DNA of 41,384 nt, taken from assembly GCA_021731625.1 (NCBI GenBank), contig JAKFXC010000006.1:1-41384 (forward strand). The letters run 5' to 3'. This document shows positions 15,742 to 23,037 of the stretch, piece by piece. The notes under the pieces were generated by a model. That model was not told where the DNA came from and ran no database searches. It worked only from the letters and a program-made list of their open reading frames with translations. Each line of letters begins with the position of its first letter. Position 1 is the stretch's first letter. This stretch comes from Candidatus Omnitrophota bacterium. Lineage in GTDB: Bacteria > Omnitrophota > Gorgyraeia > Zapsychrales > Fredricksoniimonadaceae. The translations under genes and the position numbers were made by a program.

Positions 15742-17824
15742 TCATAAGCTCCTGGACTTTTTTAAAAACTTCCTCGGGTAAAATTTCTTGCATGCAGGCG
15801 TGAGTCTTGATCCGGCAAACACCGCTGTAGCAGGGCGAACAGTTCATCACCTTGCGCAAGACAATGCTTTTATCCGTCGGAGGCATGTGCCGTATCGGGT
15901 CGGTGGGGCCAAAGAAAGCAATCACCGGCACCCGCATGGCCGCCGCCACATGCAAAGGCGCCGAATCAGCAGTGATGTAGGCCTTGCACCGGCCGATGAG
16001 CGCCGCCAACTGCAAAATATTCGTCTTGCCGGTAAAATCTGCCGGCTTGGCCTTGGCCCTCTGAATGATCTGGCGCGCCACCGGTTTGTCCTTGTGCTGC
16101 CCGGTCAGAAATACCCGGATATTTTTTTGACCCAGCAGATCGCAGAGTTTAGCCATATGCTCCAGCGGCCAGTTCTTGCTGTCCCAGCGCTCCGACGCTG
16201 CCACATTAATGCCCACCATGTCCTTGCTGAGGCCCAACCATTCTCCGTCAAGCAGGGCCTGGGCATATTCCTGCTCACGCTTGGAGGTCCACAACTCCAA
16301 ACGCAGGGTGTCCTCATACTCAATGCCAAGCTCATGCAGTATTTTAAATTGGTGAGCCACCGGCGATAAACCAGAGGCATTGTTCTTGACCCGGTGCGAT
16401 TGCAGAAAAGACCATTTGCCGTTGTCATACCCATACCGTTCCTTGGCCAGACTTAAAAAACCCAGCATGTGGCTCAAGCGGTTGTTCTGGAAATCAATCA
16501 CCTTATCAAAACGGAACCGGCGCAAATGCTGCCCGGCGTTCCAGAGGGACTTAAAATTTTTACACGTCGGGTCTACGATAATCACGCTGTTGATATACGG
16601 GCAACGTTGCAGCACCCCCGCCCCCTCCGGAGAGGTCAGGCAATGGATTTGGGCCTTGGGAAAATGGGCCCGCAAGGCCTTGAGCGACGAAGTGGCTAAA
16701 ATGACATCGCCGATCGCAGAGAGCTTGAGCACTAAAATGCTCGTCGATTGTAGAACTTCGGCGTACACGGCCAAGGTGGCGTCCGCCATGTGTTTGATGG
16801 TGTAGCGCTCGTCGATGCGCTGCTTGGACTGGGCAACGATTTTTTGAGCCAGGCCGTTTTCCTGCAAAAGCCGCACCACGGCCTTGGCCATGGCCGGCGG
16901 ATCTTTAGGCATGACCAACAAACCGGTCTTCCCGTCGTCAATAATTTCCACCACCCCGCCCACTTTGGTGGCCACCACCGGGACACCGGAGGCCTGGGCT
17001 TCCAAAATCACGCGGCCAAACGCTTCCTGAGTGACGGTGGAAAGCACCAGGCAGTCGGTCTCGGCCAGGATTTGCGGAATGTCCCGGCGGTTGCCTAAAA
17101 ACTCGACGTGGTTGGACAGCCCCAAGCGTTTGGCCAGCAACATCAATTCTTCCTTATACCCGTTGCGTTTGGGCGGGGCATCCCCCACGATTTTAATCCT
17201 CACCTGCGGGATTTGGCGCACCACCGCGGCCATGGCTTTTAAAAAATAAGCATGGCCCTTGAGCGGCGTCAGGCGGCCGATCATGGTGATCACTTTGGGG
17301 TCCTGGGGGCCTTTGGCCGAACGCGCAGTTTGAAAACGCGACAAGTCCACGCTGCGGGGAATAATGCGCACCATCTCCGCCGGGACTTTGAAATCCTGCA
17401 CCATGTGCCGGCCGATAACCTCTGAAATGGCAATGACGCGTTTGCCCCACCCCATGGCGCGGCTGAAAAAATGCGGGGCATAGTAGCCGTGGCAGGTGGT
17501 GACAAATACGGCCTTGGTGTTGCGGCAGGCAAAAAATGCCACCCAGGCCGGGACCCGGGAACGCGCATGCACAATGTCAATGTTCTCGCTGCGGATAATG
17601 GCCGCCAGAGCGCGCACCGCCGCCAGCATCAGAAAAATATTTTTTTTCCGCACCGGCAAGATGTAGTGCCGTGAACCTTGTTTGTGCAGTTCATCCACCA
17701 GGCTCCCTCCGCTAGAGACCACAATGGAAGTGTGCCCCTGGCTGACTAAATATTTGGCAAAGTCCACCGTTCCGGTTTCAACCCCGCCGACATTCAATTC
17801 AGGGAGAATTTGCAAAACATTCAT
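15737..17824 (-). CDS. fused GT4-GT9 glycosyltransferase
   Basis: 695 residues made of two complete glycosyltransferases in one frame. Residues 1 to about 358 are GT4: MNVLQILPELNVGGVETGTV, TTCHGYYAPHFFSRAMGWGKRVIAIS (two adjacent pieces), ITMIGRLTPLKGHAYFLKA and TVTQEAFGRVILEAQASGVPVVATKVGG (two pieces) with E267 and E275. Residues about 361-695 are GT9: SILVLKLSAIGDVILATSSL, VGINVAASERWDSKNWPLEHM, and YITADSAPLHVAAAMRVPVIAFFGPTDP (two pieces). Each half is full length, so one polypeptide may add two successive core sugars. The start overlaps the stop of the upstream LpxL-ELM1 gene as TGATG. The stop codon falls inside the right arm of the 169-bp palindrome, so the original C-terminus may have been altered slightly. 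Confidence 0.9.
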   Translation of the reverse strand: MNVLQILPELNVGGVETGTVDFAKYLVSQGHTSIVVSSGGSLVDELHKQGSRHYILPVRKKNIFLMLAAVRALAAIIRSENIDIVHARSRVPAWVAFFACRNTKAVFVTTCHGYYAPHFFSRAMGWGKRVIAISEVIGRHMVQDFKVPAEMVRIIPRSVDLSRFQTARSAKGPQDPKVITMIGRLTPLKGHAYFLKAMAAVVRQIPQVRIKIVGDAPPKRNGYKEELMLLAKRLGLSNHVEFLGNRRDIPQILAETDCLVLSTVTQEAFGRVILEAQASGVPVVATKVGGVVEIIDDGKTGLLVMPKDPPAMAKAVVRLLQENGLAQKIVAQSKQRIDERYTIKHMADATLAVYAEVLQSTSILVLKLSAIGDVILATSSLKALRAHFPKAQIHCLTSPEGAGVLQRCPYINSVIIVDPTCKNFKSLWNAGQHLRRFRFDKVIDFQNNRLSHMLGFLSLAKERYGYDNGKWSFLQSHRVKNNASGLSPVAHQFKILHELGIEYEDTLRLELWTSKREQEYAQALLDGEWLGLSKDMVGINVAASERWDSKNWPLEHMAKLCDLLGQKNIRVFLTGQHKDKPVARQIIQRAKAKPADFTGKTNILQLAALIGRCKAYITADSAPLHVAAAMRVPVIAFFGPTDPIRHMPPTDKSIVLRKVMNCSPCYSGVCRIKTHACMQEILPEEVFKKVQELMN

Positions 17825-19803
17825 CAGACGATTTCCTCAACGGCTTGACGGACGGTTGGCTGGTCCGCCAAAGATTTAAACGCAAACTTATTGGTCATCA
17901 TGTTATGGATGGTCATCGACAGATCTTTCACCGTGCAGGCCAACAAATACCCGCCGGCATTGAGACCCAGCACGAAACGGTCGTACTTACGGCCCGGACG
18001 CTGCTGATCAAAATGCCCCGACGGCCTAAACACGATGGTGCGTTTGCCGGAGGTCACCGCTTCCGAAACCATGGAAATGCTGTCCCCGGAGACAATCAAC
18101 AAATCGCTTAAGGCCAAAATCCCCCCCACCGCTTCCGGGACATTGTAGTCATTGGCGATGATGCACAGGACGCAGCGCTCAAAACTCCTCATCTCCTTGC
18201 TCACCACTGCATCCACCGCCGCCGGGGTCCGGCGCGACGTGGTGATTAAAATGTCGGCGTTAAAATGGCTAGCTGCCTCTTTGATTTGCCGCAGCAGCAG
18301 GCGGATTTGATTCTCATTATAGACCACCCCCCTGGTGTTGCCGCCAAGCAGGACCCCGATTTTCATGCGGACGCTGTTTTTTAAATGCGAATATCGGTTA
18401 AGCAGCAACGCGCTCTGATTTTTTAAGTACTCCGGGGTGACTAAATTAAGCGCCGCCTTGGTCAAGGCAAACTTGGTCTTAAAAACCGACGGGCGGTCAT
18501 GCTCCGGCGCAATGACTAAGTCGAAATATTTCCAGGCGATGGGACCAGGTTTGAGCAAACAAATGGCTTTGGTGTTGTAACAGCGTTTAATAAAAAAATT
18601 CACACTCCCGACCATGGAGCCGCAGGCAATCACAAAGTCCGGACGGACCTTGATTAACTCCTGATAAGAAGTTGGTGTCAAGAAAAAGGCCAGCAGCTCC
18701 TCCCGGCATAAGAACCCAAAAGCTTGGGACAGGAACGCCAGCACGGAAAACCATTTCTGCTTGGAGCTGGATTGAAATGCAACCCTGATGGTCTGTTCCA
18801 CAACGCGTTTCCCCCGCTGGTTCAAAACGGATCTCAGCAGCTGCGCGGTGGCCTGCGATTGGCGCAAATGCCCGGCCTTGCCGTCATCCAAGATCACCAC
18901 GTGGCTCTCGTCGGAATATTTGAATACCCTATAAAACCACATGTATTCATCGGGATACTCTTGGATCTTTTGTCCGAATATGGTGGCTGCCCGGTCCATG
19001 GCCTCGAGATTGTCCTTGGCGGTGTCCTTGTAGGCGGATAAATCCAAAGGCTCAAAATACGTCAGGACTTGCTTCGCCACCCCGACGCGCTTCATCCACA
19101 CCGGACAAACCGGTACGCCGTATTTTATCCCTAAGCGAATGGCCCCCGATGAGAGCGAAGCGGTTTTCCCCATGAACTTCACCACCACCCCATCGCTGCC
19201 GCCTTGGTCCAGGACCAAAGTCACAATTTCATTGTTACGCAAAGCCCGGATGATGTTTCGGATGGTTAACCCGTTGGTGGGGATGACTTTCCCGCCGGAC
19301 ACCGCCCTATACTTGTTGAGAAGCGCATCGATGCGGGGCGTTTTAGAATGCTGATTGGCCACCATATTGTAAGCATGGCCGATGGAACTGCTGAGGGCGC
19401 TGGCCAGTTCCCAATTGCCGGTGTGCACGGCGAGCAAAATGAGCCCCTTGCCTTTGCTCAGGGCCCGGAGGGCGATTTCTCGATTCTCCAAGCCGACAAA
19501 ATGCTCAAACCCCAAACGTTGCATTTTGGGCAGGCATAAAATTTCCACAAAACTTTGGCAATAATTGACAAAGACCTTTTTGGTAATGGCGCGGATCTCT
19601 ACGGGCGATTTGCAAGGCGCAAACACCGTCTTTAAGTTGCCGTACACCACCCGGCGTTTTTTCACCGACACATAATAGCCCACCGTTCCCACGCCCCTGG
19701 CAATCCACAAGGACACCCTAAAAGGTAAGGCCCTAAAAATCACGGCGGCGATTTTAATGACGGACAGCAGCCATGATTCTTTCAAGGAAGACATTTTTGC
19801 CAT
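17824..19803 (-). CDS. fused lipid A acyltransferase-like and ELM1-like protein
   Basis: About 659 residues. Residues 1 to about 295 are an LpxL/HtrB-type acyltransferase: an N-terminal hydrophobic segment (WLLSVIKIAAVIFRALPF), LILLAVHTGNWELAS with the H-x4-E catalytic pair (H127 and E132), LVLDQGGSDGVVVKFMG and PVCPVWMKRV. It should add a secondary acyl chain to Kdo2-lipid A at the inner membrane. Residues about 300-659 resemble the ELM1/DUF1022 family, a GT-B-like fold of uncertain function in bacteria: VVILDDGKAGHLRQSQATA, PDFVIACGSMVG, KIGVLLGGNTRG, DILITTSRRTP and LLIVSGDSISMVSEAVTSGK. The frame is open 116 codons upstream, but that part is a shadow of lpxK; the ATG at 19803 (or 19794) begins real homology. 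It overlaps lpxK by 50 bases. Confidence 0.85.
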   Translation of the reverse strand: MAKMSSLKESWLLSVIKIAAVIFRALPFRVSLWIARGVGTVGYYVSVKKRRVVYGNLKTVFAPCKSPVEIRAITKKVFVNYCQSFVEILCLPKMQRLGFEHFVGLENREIALRALSKGKGLILLAVHTGNWELASALSSSIGHAYNMVANQHSKTPRIDALLNKYRAVSGGKVIPTNGLTIRNIIRALRNNEIVTLVLDQGGSDGVVVKFMGKTASLSSGAIRLGIKYGVPVCPVWMKRVGVAKQVLTYFEPLDLSAYKDTAKDNLEAMDRAATIFGQKIQEYPDEYMWFYRVFKYSDESHVVILDDGKAGHLRQSQATAQLLRSVLNQRGKRVVEQTIRVAFQSSSKQKWFSVLAFLSQAFGFLCREELLAFFLTPTSYQELIKVRPDFVIACGSMVGSVNFFIKRCYNTKAICLLKPGPIAWKYFDLVIAPEHDRPSVFKTKFALTKAALNLVTPEYLKNQSALLLNRYSHLKNSVRMKIGVLLGGNTRGVVYNENQIRLLLRQIKEAASHFNADILITTSRRTPAAVDAVVSKEMRSFERCVLCIIANDYNVPEAVGGILALSDLLIVSGDSISMVSEAVTSGKRTIVFRPSGHFDQQRPGRKYDRFVLGLNAGGYLLACTVKDLSMTIHNMMTNKFAFKSLADQPTVRQAVEEIV

Positions 19804-20830
19804 ATGTGATTTCCGATTCCACCTGCAAATAATGCACTCGATATCCCTGCCAAGATTCCTTAAAAGGCAGTATTTTAACCGCGTCCTTATGGGTCGTGAC
19901 CACATTTTGGACATTATGCTCCCGGGCCCATGTGCGGACCATGGCCATGTCCTCCTCGGTGTACATGTGGTGGTCCATAAAGACAAAAATATTGGCAGCT
20001 TGAAGTCCCGCCTGCTGCAAACTTTCGCGGAACGAGGTGGGGTCGGCAATGCCGCAGAAACCAACCACCGTAATCCCCTGCAGATGTTCCAAGCCCTGCC
20101 GCGTTTTCTCAAACACATCGACGCAGGTGGTGGGGACATAATGCGACTCAACCATCAGAGCGCCAGGGTTAATGTGGGCCAGGCGCTCCCGCAGCGCTGG
20201 AGCATCGCTGTGCGGGTGGTCGGTTTTCGTCAGGATAAACATCCCGGCGGCGCGCAGGGCGCCGATCGGTTCCCGCAACAGGCCCCGCGGCACCACGTGC
20301 CCGTTGCCAAACGGATTGGCCGTATCCACGGCGACAATGTCCAGGTCCCGGCGCAGCGGCCAATGTTGAAACCCGTCGTCGCACACAAACACGTCCACGG
20401 CATGGTGCTTGAGACACGCCTCAATGTTTTTGCGCCGGTTGGGGCCGGTCAGCACCAGGACCTCCGGCAGACTTTCTTTGAGCATGTGTGCTTCATCGCT
20501 AAACGCGGATTGCGTGGAAGGCATGTAGCCTCGGATGAGGATGGCTGTGCGGACCTGCCGGGAGACCAGGGCCCGGGCAATGGCAATGACCAAGGGAGTT
20601 TTACCAGCCCCGCCCACAGTAATGCTTCCGACGCTAAGGACCGGCCGAGGCGCCTGAAAGGACGGCAGGATGCCTTTGGAGTATAAAAATCGCAGCCCAC
20701 CCACCAACAGACCGTAGAGCAAAGAACAGATCCAAAGGGCCCATTTCACCGCGGCATCCACAGGCCCCTGCCGACGGTCTGTCATTAAAGCATAGAAATA
20801 ATTTCTTATACGCATACGGGCTACAGGCAT
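19754..20830 (-). CDS. lpxK: tetraacyldisaccharide 4'-kinase
   Basis: This 358-residue membrane-associated kinase phosphorylates the 4' position of the lipid A disaccharide to give lipid IVA. An N-terminal hydrophobic helix (AVKWALWICSLLYGLLVGGL) anchors it. The P-loop is VLSVGSITVGGAGKTPLVIAIA, followed by AILIRGYM and the catalytic-site segment VFVCDDGFQHWPLRRDLDIV. Further family segments are NPFGNGHVVPRGLLREP and the C-terminal HHMYTEEDM and VVTTHKDAVKI. Length is slightly above average. The ATG at 20830 lies within the end of waaA (10-base overlap); an ATG five codons later is possible. The order waaA-lpxK-lpxL fits stepwise lipid A assembly. Confidence 0.95.
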   Translation of the reverse strand: MPVARMRIRNYFYALMTDRRQGPVDAAVKWALWICSLLYGLLVGGLRFLYSKGILPSFQAPRPVLSVGSITVGGAGKTPLVIAIARALVSRQVRTAILIRGYMPSTQSAFSDEAHMLKESLPEVLVLTGPNRRKNIEACLKHHAVDVFVCDDGFQHWPLRRDLDIVAVDTANPFGNGHVVPRGLLREPIGALRAAGMFILTKTDHPHSDAPALRERLAHINPGALMVESHYVPTTCVDVFEKTRQGLEHLQGITVVGFCGIADPTSFRESLQQAGLQAANIFVFMDHHMYTEEDMAMVRTWAREHNVQNVVTTHKDAVKILPFKESWQGYRVHYLQVESEITYGKNVFLERIMAAVRH

Positions 20831-22074
20831 TGTTCAATCAGTTTCAAGGTGCGTATGCCGGCCCCTTGATGGCGGTCGACTAAGGCCCTGGCCCGCTTTC
20901 CCAATGCGATCCGTGACGGCTCATCCGCCATTAATTTTTGGATGGCTGGCTCGAGGGCAGCTTCATCTTTGACTTGGATGAGCGCCTCGTGGTCTTTAAA
21001 AATCGACACAATGTCCAGAAAATTTTCCGTCCAAGGGCCCACCACAATGGGCTTGCCATAATAGGCCGGTTCAATCACATTGTGCCCGCCTCCCACGCAC
21101 AAACTTTTGCCAACAAACACCAAAGACGCGTACGCATATAACCCGCGCAGGTGACCGATGGTGTCGACCACAATCACGGCTTGCGGATCAAACCCGGCAC
21201 GCAATTCCGAAAATCTCAAATGCGAATACCCCGCCTGTTTCACAGCGGCAATGACCTCCTTGGTGCGCTCGATGTGGCGCGGCGCCAAGACCAGTTGCCA
21301 GGATGGGTATCGCGTTTTGAGTTTGGTAAACACCTTCAAGATGATCTTTTCCTCGCCCGGATGCGTGCTTCCGGCGATCCATAACGGCTGTTGGGGGGCA
21401 AAGCCAGCCACATGCAGGTGCGCCTCCGCCGCTGTCGGCACATCATCGAACTTCATGTTTCCCGCCACCCACACCCGTTCCGGCGGCGCGCCGAGCCCTT
21501 TGATGCGGTCGGCGTCTAATTCGCTTTGCATGGCAAAAATATTTACCTTCTGCAACACGTCTTTCAAAAGGCCTCTAATACTTTGATAGCGGCCAAACGA
21601 ACGGTCGGAAATACGGCCGTTGATGATGGCAATGGGGATTTTTTCGGCATGCAGACGTCGGAATAGATTGGGCCAGATTTCGGTCTCCGCGGCGATGTAG
21701 AGCTTGGGGCGGATGAGGCGAACCACCCGGCGCACCACCAGACTAAAGTCCAGCGGGGCCGCAATCACACAGGCCAATCCGCTTAAACGTTTCTGGGCCA
21801 AGGCGAACCCAGTCTTAGTGGTGACGGAACAGACAATGCCGGTGCCTGGCCAACGGTCTTTAATCTGATGAATGAAACCCTCCACCACCATGACCTCGCC
21901 CACACTGACGGCATGGATCCAGATGTTGCGGGCAAACCCAAGCTGCCCCTGAATCTCTTTGGGGAAAAAACCGAAGCGCTGCGGGTATTCCCGGTGCCAG
22001 CGGCCAGTCAGAACCAAATAGGGGAAATAGCAGACACAGTATAACAAGAATACTATGTCATATAGAATAGACAT
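20821..22074 (-). CDS. waaA: 3-deoxy-D-manno-octulosonic acid (Kdo) transferase
   Basis: This 417-residue GT30 enzyme adds Kdo to lipid IVA. An N-terminal membrane anchor (ILYDIVFLLYCVCYFPYLVL) is followed by IWIHAVSVGEVMVVEGFI, in which the glutamate of SVGE is the catalytic base. ETEIWPNLFR, INGRISDRSFGRYQ and VAGNMKFD are also family features. The donor half has PLWIAGSTHPGEEKIIL and LVFVGKSLCVGGGHNVIEPAYYGKPIVVG (two pieces). Stop codon is TAG. A TACAAT hexamer 10 bases before the ATG may be a -10, but I see no convincing -35. Only 55 bases separate it from xerC, and these include two direct copies of CGCCGGG followed by a T-run. Confidence 0.96.
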   Translation of the reverse strand: MSILYDIVFLLYCVCYFPYLVLTGRWHREYPQRFGFFPKEIQGQLGFARNIWIHAVSVGEVMVVEGFIHQIKDRWPGTGIVCSVTTKTGFALAQKRLSGLACVIAAPLDFSLVVRRVVRLIRPKLYIAAETEIWPNLFRRLHAEKIPIAIINGRISDRSFGRYQSIRGLLKDVLQKVNIFAMQSELDADRIKGLGAPPERVWVAGNMKFDDVPTAAEAHLHVAGFAPQQPLWIAGSTHPGEEKIILKVFTKLKTRYPSWQLVLAPRHIERTKEVIAAVKQAGYSHLRFSELRAGFDPQAVIVVDTIGHLRGLYAYASLVFVGKSLCVGGGHNVIEPAYYGKPIVVGPWTENFLDIVSIFKDHEALIQVKDEAALEPAIQKLMADEPSRIALGKRARALVDRHQGAGIRTLKLIEQCL

Positions 22075-22129
22075 GGTGAGGGTATTGTACTAAAAAACCC
22101 GGCGGGAAGCCATAAAAAACCCCGGCGAT

Positions 22130-22990
22130 TCAGGCCCGCGGGTGGGCCTTGTCGTAGACCGATTTGAGCTTGTCGGTCGTCAGATGAGTGTAGATTTGGG
22201 TGGTGGACAAGTTGGCGTGGCCCAGCAATTCCTGCACCGCCCGCAGGTCTGCCCCGCGGTTAAGCAAATGCGTGGCAAAAGAATGGCGGAACATGTGAGG
22301 CGTCACGTGCTGACGCATGGCTTCGCGCAATATGTACTTGTTGATGATGTTGCGCACGCTGCGGTCAGAAAGGCGCGTCCCGCTTTTATTTAAGAATACG
22401 GCTTTGGCCTGCTGCGGCCGCTTGTCCATGTAGGCCTTGATGGCGTCGAGGGCCTTGTCGCCGATTGGGACCATGCGTTCTTTCTTGCCTTTGCCCATCA
22501 CCCGGATGATATTGCCGATAAAATCCACATCGTCGCTGTCTAGCCCCACCAGCTCGCTCACCCGAATGCCCGTCGAGTATAAAGCCTCAAAAATGGCCCG
22601 GTCGCGCGTGTCGCTGATTTTATCCGACTTAGGGGCCTCAATGATTTGCTGGGCCTCGGCTTCGCTTAAAAAATGCGGCAGAGGTTTATCGAGTTTGGGG
22701 GTGAGCAGCAGGGCCGCGGGGTTATTCTTGATCACTTTTTCACGCTGCAGGTATTTAAAGAATGAGCGCAAACTGGAAAGCTTGCGGGCCACACTGCGGG
22801 GTTTGAGGTTTTTCTCCCGCATCTCGGCTAGGAAACGGCGTAGGGTCGAATACTCAATTCCCTCCACTGCCCCATCGCCGAAGAATTTGGAAAATTCCGC
22901 TAAATCTAATCGGTAATTAAGGATGGTATGAGGGGAGTAATTCTTTTCAATTTCCAAATGGGTGAGGTATTTTTGGATGAACTTGTCCAT
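22130..22990 (-). CDS. xerC: tyrosine recombinase of the XerC/XerD type
   Basis: About 286 residues. The N-terminal SAM-like DNA-binding domain (FIQKYLTHLEIEKNYSPHTI) is followed by the catalytic domain, with TGIRVSELVGLDSDDVDF (first arginine), MGKGKKERMVPI (lysine region), TPHMFRHSFATHLLNRGADL (H-x2-R), LLGHANLSTTQIYTHL (histidine and nucleophilic tyrosine), and an end KSVYDKAHPRA that is closer to XerC than XerD. All catalytic residues are present. It probably resolves chromosome dimers at dif; no dif site is evident nearby. The ATG at 22990 begins the homology; a GTG eight codons upstream is also open. It follows topA by 47 bases. It is not associated with integron or phage genes, so a housekeeping role is favoured. 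Confidence 0.92.
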   Translation of the reverse strand: MDKFIQKYLTHLEIEKNYSPHTILNYRLDLAEFSKFFGDGAVEGIEYSTLRRFLAEMREKNLKPRSVARKLSSLRSFFKYLQREKVIKNNPAALLLTPKLDKPLPHFLSEAEAQQIIEAPKSDKISDTRDRAIFEALYSTGIRVSELVGLDSDDVDFIGNIIRVMGKGKKERMVPIGDKALDAIKAYMDKRPQQAKAVFLNKSGTRLSDRSVRNIINKYILREAMRQHVTPHMFRHSFATHLLNRGADLRAVQELLGHANLSTTQIYTHLTTDKLKSVYDKAHPRA

Positions 22991-23037
22991 AACAGCAGGA
23001 TAAGCCAAATCCACGGGAATGTCAATTTGGGGGAGGT

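Noticed and set aside
19804-20151. N-terminal 116-codon extension of the LpxL-ELM1 frame
   Set aside because: Lies within lpxK and reads as low-complexity shadow sequence; homology begins at the ATG at 19803 or 19794.
19757-20686. Long plus-strand frame (309 codons) opposite lpxK
   Set aside because: It is the antisense shadow of lpxK, which has full family motifs; the translation is rich in H, R and Q without domain features.
22075-22129. Intrinsic terminator between xerC and waaA (GC-rich stretches followed by T-runs)
   Set aside because: The two GC-rich pieces (CGCCGGG with T-run) are direct, not inverted, repeats, so no stable hairpin forms.
22130-22990. Tyrosine recombinase as a phage or integron integrase
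   Set aside because: Sits in a dprA-topA-xerC housekeeping order, with no attachment site, cassette array or phage genes around it.
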